Shown here: in pieces, positions 1 to 6,532 of the stretch
Layout of the letters: the number at the start of each line of letters is the position of its first letter
Position numbering within the stretch: the first letter of the stretch is position 1
Notes under the pieces: model-generated
Databases searched by the model: none
What the model was told of the DNA's origin: nothing
Seen by the model: only the letters and a program-made list of their open reading frames with translations
Position numbers and translations under genes: made by a program
Assembly: GCA_040268355.1 (NCBI GenBank)
Contig: JAWRIT010000144.1
Coordinates: 1-9,511, forward strand
DNA: 9,511 nt
Origin: UBA1367 sp040268355
GTDB taxonomy: Bacteria; Actinomycetota; Coriobacteriia; Coriobacteriales; Atopobiaceae
Direction of reading: 5' to 3'

Positions 1-6
1 TTGTCA

Positions 7-107
7 CCCGGAGAGGCGCAGGTCAGTGGGGCCGAATTTCGCTGCCCGCGCCCCACCGTGGCGACACCCGCCTCCGAGATCGCCCCTCTGACCTGCGCGT
101 CCCCGGG
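7..107. repeat. Long imperfect inverted repeat, 25-bp arms
   Basis: Arms 7-31 and 83-107 are reverse complements at 22 of 25 positions, with a perfect 11-bp core (GCGCAGGTCAG at 16-26 against CTGACCTGCGC at 88-98) and a 51-base loop. The mismatches are 12/102, 15/99 and 27/87. The 12/102 mismatch (A against C) becomes a U-G wobble in a minus-strand transcript, so folding is slightly better in that direction. It lies where no convincing coding region is seen. It could be a structured RNA, a small non-autonomous mobile element or a transcription end structure; no U-tract is present on either side. The pairing was read directly from the bases; the role is unknown. Confidence 0.6.
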
Positions 108-136
108 GCGCCGTAGCGCCCGAACGCGACATCCGG

Positions 137-235
137 CCCGAAAAAACGTCCCCATATCTCGAAGACGCCCCGCATCGCCCCAGTTGGCATATCAAAGATG
201 GTCGACATATCGAACTTATGGGGACGTTTTTCGGG
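137..235. repeat. Inverted repeat, 19-20 bp arms (REP-like)
   Basis: Arm 137-156 (CCCGAAAAAACGTCCCCATA) pairs with 217-235 (TATGGGGACGTTTTTCGGG) over 19 consecutive base pairs, with one bulged A in the left arm. About 60 bases separate the arms, and the hexamer CATATC occurs three times in and next to the spacer (153-158, 188-193, 206-211). The arm, a run of A/T flanked by a GTCCCC/GGGGAC block, recalls the style of REP palindromes associated with Y1 (RAYT) transposases. That is a resemblance only, and no transposase gene is in the window. Confidence 0.6.
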
Positions 236-357
236 GCTTCACCAGCTACCGTAGGTCTACAGGCAGTCTAGGGGGATGGATAGTGGGTTCGAGTGACGCC
301 ACACGCCGCACGCAAGGGCACATGTCATCGCGCCTAAGTTCCACGGGTCGTGTTGGA

Positions 358-399
358 GCCGGAAGCCCTCGCCTTTACAATCGGTCAGGGAGCTTCGGC
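358..399. repeat. Short imperfect hairpin
   Basis: GCCGGAAGC at 358-366 can pair with GCTTCGGC at 392-399 if one G is bulged, and a few further C-G pairs are possible inward. It is the third palindrome in the gene-free left flank. It is short enough to occur by chance in GC-rich DNA, so no function is assigned. Confidence 0.3.
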
Positions 400-500
400 A
401 GGATTCATGGAGACGCTCACCGGCGCGCACGCAATCCCCGCCTTTTGCGTTTTGTCCTATAACCCGGCTTTGTGATCCATTGCGGTTTTGAAGATGCCGA

Positions 501-533
501 ACAAAAAAGTGGGACGGGTTTACCCCATCCCAC
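501..533 (-). terminator. Rho-independent terminator of tRNA-Pro
   Basis: In the minus-strand transcript, positions 533 to 523 pair with 518 to 509 in a ten-pair stem (GTGGGAUGGG with CCCGUCCCAC, one G-U wobble) around a five-base loop. Six U follow, from the A run at 503-508. It starts about 12 bases after the CCA end of the tRNA. This is a textbook intrinsic terminator. Confidence 0.92.
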
Positions 534-544
534 CTGCGATTTTC

Positions 545-621
<77 letters not shown>

Positions 622-654
622 CTCTGTCACGCGACTGTCGCCGCGCAAGTAATC

Positions 655-683
655 AATCTAATACTCTTTCGCCAAGAACTCAA
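655..683 (-). promoter_or_regulatory. Putative promoter of tRNA-Pro
   Basis: On the minus strand, TTGAGT (678-683) and TAGATT (655-660) are separated by exactly 17 bases. Each matches its sigma-70-type consensus at 4 of 6 positions, in a locally AT-rich patch. Transcription would begin near 648 and give a leader of about 27 nt before the tRNA 5' end at 621. Position and spacing fit; the hexamers are imperfect. Confidence 0.5.
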
Positions 684-792
684 GGGTCATTTTTCGATCG
701 TCCGACAACTTCATGCTGGGTTCTCAACCGGCTCTCAGGCCAGCTCCCAAACGACTGCGGCAGAGGTCGATGCCTAGCTGTGTCAGGACGCG

Positions 793-2172
793 TCAGCACG
801 GAGGCACGGGAATCATGACATCCAGACGGCTTACGCCCGCATCGACATGTGCCGAGGTGATGCCGCCATACCGCTCGGCAATCGCGCGCACGACACGTAG
901 GTCCACGTCCAGTGCTCCGTAGTGTTCCACGTGCGCGATTGCCACACCCGCGCGCTGTCGTGACGTCAGCGAGATGGTGCGCAGCTCCGGGTCGCCAACG
1001 CGGCGCACGGCACGGATGGCGGCACCGAGCGCGCCATCGAAGAGCGCGTACAGGTCGGTCGCGGCCATGAAGTCCCAGGTGCTGCCATCCGCGATGCAGC
1101 TGAGCGTGATATCTTCGTCCTCGCACAGCAGCGACTTCTCGGTCAGGATGACGTCGAGGGCCTCGTTGCCCGTGTGGAGCACTGCGTCATACCTGCTCGC
1201 TGCCTTTTCGAGGGCTTCCGCGTCTCCAGGCTCCCCCAAGAGCATGCCATCATCAGACCCGCCCGCACCGCCTGCGTACAGCCTGCGCATCTGAGCCTTG
1301 AGGTCATGGAACGTGCGGTTGATGATCTCGACGCTCCTTCGGCTGAACGCATACTGGCGCGCGCTTGCCGCGAGCATCTGCGACATGCTCTCGACATCGG
1401 ACTGAAGCCGCTTGTTGTACAGCATCTGGTACATGCAGTACATGATGAACGCACATAACACCAGGTGCACGACGCGCAGGGCGTTGCGGTACGTGACGCT
1501 CACCGCATCGGGGACCGTCTTGATGATCATGTCAAGCAGGACGCTCACGAGCGTCTCGGCGACGAACACCACGAGCACGCTGCGATCCTCGGTGGGGATG
1601 AGGTCCTTGTTGTCCATCGTTCGCAGGAACGTGAGGTAACAGGTCGTATAGACGATCGAGGTGGAGAGAAGGGCGACGGTCACCGCCTCAGTCGGACTCG
1701 CGGGTTGGGCAGCGCCCGCCGCCTCGACAAGCAGCATCGCCGCATAGCGCAGTAGCCCCTCGAGGCCACTTGCGATGTTCTGCATCAGGTGCGCGGACAC
1801 GCCACAAAAGAGCGCGACCCACGCGGTGGTGCTCCGGCAGCAGAGCACCACCGCAGCCAGCACGAAGGGCATGAGGAAAAACAGCGCTATCTCGGCCAGG
1901 ACAAGCATCTCGTTGCCCCGCTCGGCGATCGAGGGCCGCAACAGCGAGCCGACGAGCGTGACGACGCTCACGGCAAACAGGACGAGGAGCGCACGCAGAC
2001 GGTGCCGCGAACGGTGCGGCAGGCTCCGGGCAAAGAGGTGCGTCGCCAGGACCAGCTGTGCGGCGACGATGGCCGCCGACAGTAGGACGTCCCAGACGGA
2101 GGTCGCCTGGAAGTACGGGTGGCGGGCCGTCGCGGCACCGGCCACCGCATCTGCCAACAGCGCGCTCATCAT
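793..2172 (-). CDS. GHKL-type membrane sensor kinase with degenerate ATPase domain
   Basis: The 459-residue protein is the sensor partner of the adjacent LytTR regulator. Residues 25-250 hold about six or seven hydrophobic membrane segments, the layout of AgrC-like peptide-sensing kinases. The dimerisation and phospho-acceptor part follows: RQYAFSRRSVEIINRTFHDL at 272-291 with the likely phospho-His at 289, then TGNEALDVILTEK (334-346), both typical of the family (GHKL_5/SPOB-like). The ATP-binding part is abnormal. Where the family has GN-x-LDNAIEA, this protein has DGALGAAIRA (379-388), losing both Asn, the Asp and the Glu. The DxGxG and ATP-lid region between about 411 and 425 is essentially missing, although AIAERYGG (430-437) survives. 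The ATG at 2170-2172 overlaps the regulator stop as ATGA, indicating translational coupling; a second ATG follows immediately, so the start could be one codon later. Autokinase activity is doubtful; sensor identity is likely. Confidence 0.85.
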   Translation of the reverse strand: MMSALLADAVAGAATARHPYFQATSVWDVLLSAAIVAAQLVLATHLFARSLPHRSRHRLRALLVLFAVSVVTLVGSLLRPSIAERGNEMLVLAEIALFFLMPFVLAAVVLCCRSTTAWVALFCGVSAHLMQNIASGLEGLLRYAAMLLVEAAGAAQPASPTEAVTVALLSTSIVYTTCYLTFLRTMDNKDLIPTEDRSVLVVFVAETLVSVLLDMIIKTVPDAVSVTYRNALRVVHLVLCAFIMYCMYQMLYNKRLQSDVESMSQMLAASARQYAFSRRSVEIINRTFHDLKAQMRRLYAGGAGGSDDGMLLGEPGDAEALEKAASRYDAVLHTGNEALDVILTEKSLLCEDEDITLSCIADGSTWDFMAATDLYALFDGALGAAIRAVRRVGDPELRTISLTSRQRAGVAIAHVEHYGALDVDLRVVRAIAERYGGITSAHVDAGVSRLDVMIPVPPC

Positions 2173-2879
2173 GCGCCGCTGCCCAGATACCCTGCGATGT
2201 CCTCGAGTGCCTGCTTCTTGCGGCTGCGCGAGAAGTACAGCGTCTCCCCGGAGGTCATCTCGAAGCCATCGCGGAGCACCCGCCGCACGTGGCCCATGTT
2301 CACGATGCAGCTGTTCGAGATCCGGGTAAAGACCTGCGGGTCGAGCAGGGACTCCGCCTCGCGCAGGGTCATGCGGCACACGATGGGCTCGCGGCCGCCG
2401 ACGTGGAAGGAGAGGTCATGGTTGGTGATGTCGACGTATGCGAGGTCGGCCACATGAATCACGTGGAGGGCCTCCCGCGTTGTTATGTGGATCGTGCTGC
2501 CGGAGTTGCGACGCATGATGCGCTCCGCCCTGCGCATCCGCATGACGAAGTCGTGGTATCCGAGCGGCTTCACGGCGAAGTCCAAGGCATCGACCTCGTA
2601 CCCTTTGATGGCGTAGGACGCGAGGGCAGTGAGGAAGATCAGTGGCGTCTCGGAATCGTACGTGCGCAGAAGCGAGGCTGCCTCCATGCCGTCAAGACCG
2701 GGCATCTGGATGTCAAGGAATATGAGGTCGCACGGCGGTGCGCTGTCCAAGAACTCGGTGGCGGAGCGAAACCAGGTGAGCTTGTATGCAAAGCCCGTCT
2801 CCTTGGCATAACGTTCCAGGTGACGGCGCAGGATCTCGGCGTCGACCACGTTGTCCTCGACCAAGACGACGTGATACAT
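2169..2879 (-). CDS. LytTR-family response regulator
   Basis: The 236-residue protein is a two-domain transcription factor. Residues 1-120 are a CheY-like receiver with the acidic pair E8/D9, phospho-acceptor D56 in FLDIQMPG, T84 and K104 in VKP, so all catalytic positions are intact. Residues about 128-232 are a LytTR DNA-binding domain with the diagnostic FTRISNSCIVNMGHV (184-198) and YFSRSRKK (215-222). The start at 2877-2879 is chosen because AAAGGAG lies 7 bases upstream and because the receiver begins directly (MYHVVLVEDN); an upstream in-frame extension would add residues unlike any receiver. It is the first gene of an operon with the kinase, overlapping it by 4 bases. It belongs to the AgrA/LytR/VirR class, which binds pairs of direct repeats; a matching pair lies about 100 bp upstream. 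The target genes are inferred, not shown. Confidence 0.93.
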   Translation of the reverse strand: MYHVVLVEDNVVDAEILRRHLERYAKETGFAYKLTWFRSATEFLDSAPPCDLIFLDIQMPGLDGMEAASLLRTYDSETPLIFLTALASYAIKGYEVDALDFAVKPLGYHDFVMRMRRAERIMRRNSGSTIHITTREALHVIHVADLAYVDITNHDLSFHVGGREPIVCRMTLREAESLLDPQVFTRISNSCIVNMGHVRRVLRDGFEMTSGETLYFSRSRKKQALEDIAGYLGSGA

Positions 2880-2974
2880 GCCAGGACTCCTTTCGTGGTG
2901 CCAAGCGTCACCGTCCGATAATCCCATCTTCCCACATTTGACGATGCCCCTGCCACCCCTATGCCCGACGCCCT

Positions 2975-3007
2975 GTCGTAAGCTGCACGCCTTCCGTCGT
3001 AATCTGT
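2975..3007 (-). promoter_or_regulatory. Putative LytTR-box direct repeat
   Basis: On the minus strand, CAGATTACGAC (2996-3006) and CAGCTTACGAC (2975-2985) are identical at 10 of 11 positions and start 21 bp apart, two helical turns. LytTR regulators of the AgrA type bind pairs of repeats close to ACAGTTAAG with about this spacing. The distal copy here, ACAGATTACG when base 3007 is included, resembles it. The repeats point toward the regulator gene, about 100 bp before its start, which fits autoregulation. A role in the divergent genes is also possible. Confidence 0.6.
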
Positions 3008-3061
3008 CCGCCCCTCGTCCCCAGCGGTCCGTGCGCCCCCGCTTGGGCACGCCGCTTCCCG

Positions 3062-3089
3062 ACCTGCGACGCACCCCGCACAACCTGCG
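3062..3089 (+). repeat. Second 21-bp-phased direct repeat
   Basis: ACCTGCG occurs at 3062-3068 and 3083-3089, again 21 bp from start to start. The motif differs from the LytTR-like pair to the left. It could be a site for another regulator of the glycosidase operon. Seven bases is short for GC-rich DNA, so chance is possible. Confidence 0.3.
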
Positions 3090-3138
3090 CCAAAGCGCCC
3101 GCATCCTGCCATCTGGCCCATAGCATGGGGCCATCAGG

Positions 3139-3168
3139 GGGAGTCCCTGGTCCCTTTGGGGACTACCC
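3139..3168. promoter_or_regulatory. Inverted repeat upstream of the GH3 gene
   Basis: GGGAGTCCC (3139-3147) pairs with GGGACTACCC (3159-3168) apart from one bulged A, around an 11-base centre. It ends one base before the best -35 candidate (3170-3175) and 46 bp before the GH3 start. That position suits an operator; if transcription starts further upstream it would form a leader hairpin instead. Confidence 0.4.
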
Positions 3169-3214
3169 ACAGACACCCGGACACAATGGAACCATAAGAG
3201 ATGTGGGGGTTCGT

Positions 3215-6200
3215 ATGGAGATCACGAGAAGGGACTTCTTCAAGGTATCGGGCGCCGCAGGCGCCACTTCCCTCGGCCTGGGGCTGGGCATGGCAAGGCC
3301 GCGGAAGGCCCTGGCCGTCGACAACGAGACCGACTCGGATGCCACCGAGACCTACGACGGCGAGGCCTGCTACCAGGAGGGCTACGACATCTGCGTCAAC
3401 GTGTGTGCGGAGGGCTCGGTCCTGCTCAAGAACGCGGACGACACGCTGCCGCTCGCCGAGGGCACCAAGGTCACCCTGCTTGGCGCCATGAGCTACAACT
3501 ATGTGATCGGCGGCTCGGGCCAGGGTGCTGACGACCAGGACACGGTCATGATGAACGACGCGTTCGCCGAGGCCGGCCTCGACGTGAACGCCGAGGGCTG
3601 GGACTGGCTTGCCGAGCAGTGCGGCGGCTCTCGCCTGGTCGACGAGAAGGACCCGGGCAACACCGAGGGCACCAGCTCGAGCAGCTTCGGTGCCTCGTCC
3701 TCGAGCTGGCAGGGCTACTCGACGCTCCACGAGTTTCCGGCGAGCACCTATGAGTCCGGAGAGTCCGCCCTCACGGCCGACGGCTACACCGACTACGCGA
3801 TCGTGACCGTCGCCCGCAACGGCGCCGAGGGCGCCTCCCCCTCACTCGACTTCGACGGTGACGGCTCCACGCTCACGGGCACGACCTACCTCGAGCTCGG
3901 CGATGCCGAGAAGGACCTGCTGGCCTTCGCCAAGAAGAACTACGCGCACACCATTCTCCTCGTGAACTCGCCCAACACCATGGAGCTTGGCTTTGTCGAC
4001 TCCGACGAGTACAACGTCGACGCCTGCCTGTGGATCGGCGAGCCGGGCGAGGCGGGCATCGTGGGCGTGGGCACCCTGCTCACGGGACGCAACAACCCCT
4101 CCGGGCGCACCGTGGACACCTACGCCTACGACGTGACCACCAACCCGACCTACTACAACACCGACGACAACCGCTACGCCAACTGCTCGACGAACACGGG
4201 CAACCAGGCCTTCTACCAGTACGAGGAGGGCATCTACGTCGGCTACCGCTTCTTCGAGACCGCCGATGCCGCAGGCTACTTCGACTCCTCGGACTTCACG
4301 GGACACGAGTTCAAGAACGGGACGGCCACAGGCTACGACCAGGTCGTGCAGTACCCCTTCGGCTATGGCCTGTCGTACACGACCTTCGATCAGGAGATCG
4401 TGGACTCCGACATCGCACTCGAGCCGCACGGCACCAACACCATCACGGTCAGGGTCACCAACACCGGCAGCGTGGCCGGTAAGGACGTCGTCCAGCTGTA
4501 CCTGGACGCCCCCTGGCAGTCCGACACGGACAACTTCGGCATCAAGGGCGTGGGCCTGGAGAAGTCAAAGGTGGTCCTCGTCGCCTTCGAGAAGACGGAC
4601 GAGCTCGACGCCGGCGCCTCGCAGGACGTCACGCTGAGCTTCGACACCGATGACCTTGCGTCCTACGATGTGTTCGGCCAGGGCTGCTATGTGCTCGAGC
4701 AGGGCGACTACAAGTTCAACGTGCAGAGGAACGCCCACATGTGGGGCGAGGAGGGCTCCGACAACGCGCCCGAGGCCACCGTCACGGCCACGCTCGACGC
4801 CCCGGTCATCTACGACGACGAGGGCGACGTGAGCGGCGCGAGCTACGCCGGGGCGCGCGGCTCTGACCACGTCGTTGCCCGAAACGTGATGGACGAGGTC
4901 ACGGCGGGCGACGGTTGCATGCTCGACGGCTACCTGTCGCGCGCGGACTTTGCGGGCGGCATGGCCTCCATCATGGAACACACCTCCGACGAGGAGCCCA
5001 ACGAGAACCTTCGCGACGAGGCCGTCGCGGCCCTCGCCGTCACGGGCACCGATACGATCGACTACGAGTTCGAGACCTACGTGAAGGGCGAGAAGACCAC
5101 GCTCTCCAAGACCCTCTACTGCTACGGCAACGACATGATGCCCTTCGCCACGGAGTTCCCCAACGGCGAGTCCGTCGACCTGCTCGAGGACCCGCTGTGG
5201 GAGCAGGTGTACTACGTCATCGAGGACGAGGAGGAGGAGGACGGCCTGCCCAAGGTCGTCGACACCGAGCCGACGAGCGGCTCCTACCACCAGCTCTCCT
5301 GTGACGACATGGCCGGTGTGACCATCACCACCGACGAGGGCCTGGCCCTGTGGGAGAAGCTCACCAACCAGACCAGCCTCTCCGAGGCGCTTGAGGTCCA
5401 GGGCAACTGCGGCTGGCAGGTGCCGGCCGTGGCGAGCGTCGGCAAGGCCGCCCAGAACTGCAACGACGGCCCATCCGAGGCAAACCTCGGCAAGAACGCC
5501 GGCGGGACCTTCTTCCCCTGCGAGGTCGTGCAGTCCTGCACCTGGAACCGCAGCCTGGTCCAGAGCCTGGGGGTTGCGCACGGTCACCAGGACCTGCTCT
5601 TCAACGTGGCCATCACCTACGGGCCCGGCATGAACACGCACCGCTCGCCCTTCGGTGGCCGCAACTACGAGTACTACGCCGAGGACGGCGTGATCGGCGG
5701 CGAGATCGGCGGCGCCTTCGTCTCGGGCGTCCAGTCCACGGGCGTCGGCACCTTCGCCAAGCACAGCGGCTGCAACGACGGCGACACCAACCGTGGCGGC
5801 AACACGACCTGGGTCTCCGAGCAGGCCGTGCGCGAAATCTATCAGAGGCCGTTCGAGATCGCGGTCAAGAAGTACGCAATGAACGGCATCATGGGCTCCA
5901 TGAACCGCGTCGGCCTGAGCTGGTTCCACTATGGCTTCTACAACACGATCATCCGCGACGAGTGGAACTTCAACGGCATGCTCGTCACCGACTCCGATGG
6001 TGCCGCCGGCGACGTGTACAACAACGCCCAGGTCGCGCTGACCTCTCAGACGGGCATGCTCGCCTTCAACGCGTACCCCGACGACGCCATGACGGTGGCC
6101 TCCTTTGGTGACGCCACTGCCACGGTGCTCGGCCGCTACCAGCTCCATCGCATCATGCGCAACGCCCTCTTCCAGTACTGCGGCACCAAGACCGTCGACT

Positions 6201-6436
6201 CCGAGGGCAACTCGCTCGGCGGCGTCTCGACGGGAGGTGCGGCCGCAGGCTCGGCCGGCGGGGTGCCGGTCGCAGGCATCGCGGGTGGTGCCGTGGGCAT
6301 CGCCGCGCTTGTCGGGGCCGGCGTCCTCTTCGCACGCAAGAAGAAGGGGGCTCCCTCGAAGGCGGAGGCTTCCGCGGGCGCCGACGCAGCCACGGCCGCC
6401 GCGATCGAGGATGACGAGGACGAGTCCCAGCTGTGA
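3215..6436 (+). CDS. Tat-exported, membrane-anchored GH3 glycosidase with swapped domain order
   Basis: The 1073-residue protein is a probable beta-glucosidase-type hydrolase acting outside the cell. The N-terminus TRRDFFK (4-10), hydrophobic stretch and ALA (32-34) form a Tat signal. Residues about 55-390 match the C-terminal GH3 domain (GSVLLKN 67-73, GRNNPSGRT near 295, YPFGYGLSYTTF near 380). Residues 400-505 are a fibronectin-III-like domain. Residues 510-690 are unassigned. The GH3 TIM barrel comes last, 694-1000, with NDGP (D751), HRSPFGGRNYEYYAED, KH at 849-850 and the nucleophile D926 in GMLVTDSDG. A transmembrane helix (1017-1039), RKKK and an acidic tail follow. Most GH3 enzymes have the barrel first; the reversed order is known from Ruminococcus albus and Butyrivibrio fibrisolvens beta-glucosidases. 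The start at 3215 is chosen to place the RR motif near the N-terminus; its ribosome site (GGGGG) is weak. Substrate specificity cannot be read from sequence. Confidence 0.9.
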   Translation: MEITRRDFFKVSGAAGATSLGLGLGMARPRKALAVDNETDSDATETYDGEACYQEGYDICVNVCAEGSVLLKNADDTLPLAEGTKVTLLGAMSYNYVIGGSGQGADDQDTVMMNDAFAEAGLDVNAEGWDWLAEQCGGSRLVDEKDPGNTEGTSSSSFGASSSSWQGYSTLHEFPASTYESGESALTADGYTDYAIVTVARNGAEGASPSLDFDGDGSTLTGTTYLELGDAEKDLLAFAKKNYAHTILLVNSPNTMELGFVDSDEYNVDACLWIGEPGEAGIVGVGTLLTGRNNPSGRTVDTYAYDVTTNPTYYNTDDNRYANCSTNTGNQAFYQYEEGIYVGYRFFETADAAGYFDSSDFTGHEFKNGTATGYDQVVQYPFGYGLSYTTFDQEIVDSDIALEPHGTNTITVRVTNTGSVAGKDVVQLYLDAPWQSDTDNFGIKGVGLEKSKVVLVAFEKTDELDAGASQDVTLSFDTDDLASYDVFGQGCYVLEQGDYKFNVQRNAHMWGEEGSDNAPEATVTATLDAPVIYDDEGDVSGASYAGARGSDHVVARNVMDEVTAGDGCMLDGYLSRADFAGGMASIMEHTSDEEPNENLRDEAVAALAVTGTDTIDYEFETYVKGEKTTLSKTLYCYGNDMMPFATEFPNGESVDLLEDPLWEQVYYVIEDEEEEDGLPKVVDTEPTSGSYHQLSCDDMAGVTITTDEGLALWEKLTNQTSLSEALEVQGNCGWQVPAVASVGKAAQNCNDGPSEANLGKNAGGTFFPCEVVQSCTWNRSLVQSLGVAHGHQDLLFNVAITYGPGMNTHRSPFGGRNYEYYAEDGVIGGEIGGAFVSGVQSTGVGTFAKHSGCNDGDTNRGGNTTWVSEQAVREIYQRPFEIAVKKYAMNGIMGSMNRVGLSWFHYGFYNTIIRDEWNFNGMLVTDSDGAAGDVYNNAQVALTSQTGMLAFNAYPDDAMTVASFGDATATVLGRYQLHRIMRNALFQYCGTKTVDSEGNSLGGVSTGGAAAGSAGGVPVAGIAGGAVGIAALVGAGVLFARKKKGAPSKAEASAGADAATAAAIEDDEDESQL

Positions 6437-6441
6437 CGCCT

Positions 6442-6481
6442 GGCCGCGCCGGATGCGACGGACGGCGTGTCCGGCGCGGCC
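6442..6481 (+). other. Strong intercistronic hairpin
   Basis: GGCCGCGCCGGA (6442-6453) pairs perfectly with TCCGGCGCGGCC-type sequence at 6470-6481. Two wobble and two Watson-Crick pairs continue inward, giving about 16 pairs around an 8-base loop. It begins 5 bases after the GH3 stop. No U-tract follows, so it is not a standard intrinsic terminator. It may protect the upstream mRNA 3' end or partly reduce transcription into the lipoprotein gene. Confidence 0.6.
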
Positions 6482-6532
6482 GACCACCCAGGCACCCAAA
6501 GGACGAAGAACCAACACCAAAAGGAGGAGACC

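Larger units (their letters stand above)
1..500. other. Gene-free left flank
   Basis: No credible gene is seen here. The open plus-strand frame across 1-462 encodes an Arg/Ser/Pro-rich string with no domain and is interrupted by both inverted repeats. Short minus-strand frames over 4-208 likewise run through the repeat arms. Apart from the three palindromes listed separately, and a lower and more even GC content than the genes to the right, nothing else was recognised. The segment lies directly downstream of the tRNA terminator. Confidence 0.6.
2880..3214. promoter_or_regulatory. Divergent intergenic control region
   Basis: This 335-bp gap separates two divergently transcribed units and is strongly C-rich on the plus strand. 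It holds the LytTR-like direct repeat pair (2975-3007), a second repeat pair with the same 21-bp phase (3062-3089) and an inverted repeat (3139-3168), each listed separately. On the regulator side GATTAT (2918-2923, minus) is a possible -10 without a good -35, which would suit an activator-dependent promoter. On the glycosidase side CAGACA (3170-3175) and CATAAG (3193-3198), 17 bp apart, are the best weak promoter candidate. The frames open through this gap encode nothing recognisable. Confidence 0.55.

Noticed and set aside
281..300. tRNA T-arm-like string (GGTTCGAGT) suggesting a tRNA fragment or attachment site
   Set aside because: The flanking bases do not form the T stem and no acceptor or anticodon arm is nearby; it also does not match the 3' end of the tRNA-Pro at 545-621.
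1..462. 153-codon open frame on the plus strand
   Set aside because: Arg/Ser/Pro-rich with no domain, starts with TTG at the window edge, runs through two inverted repeats and has no ribosome site; typical of non-coding GC-rich DNA.
2058..2921. 287-codon open frame on the plus strand opposite the regulator
   Set aside because: Antisense of an intact LytTR response regulator with all diagnostic residues; the plus frame has no recognisable domain.
2880..3176. Longer N-terminal extension of the response regulator
   Set aside because: The extension is low-complexity and runs through the intergenic repeats; the receiver fold begins at the 2879 start, which has a good ribosome site 7 bases upstream.
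4565..6520. 651-codon open frame on the minus strand opposite the GH3 gene
   Set aside because: It is the antisense shadow of a gene with strong third-position GC bias: Val/Gly/Ala/His/Arg-rich with no motif, whereas the plus frame carries clear GH3 motifs.
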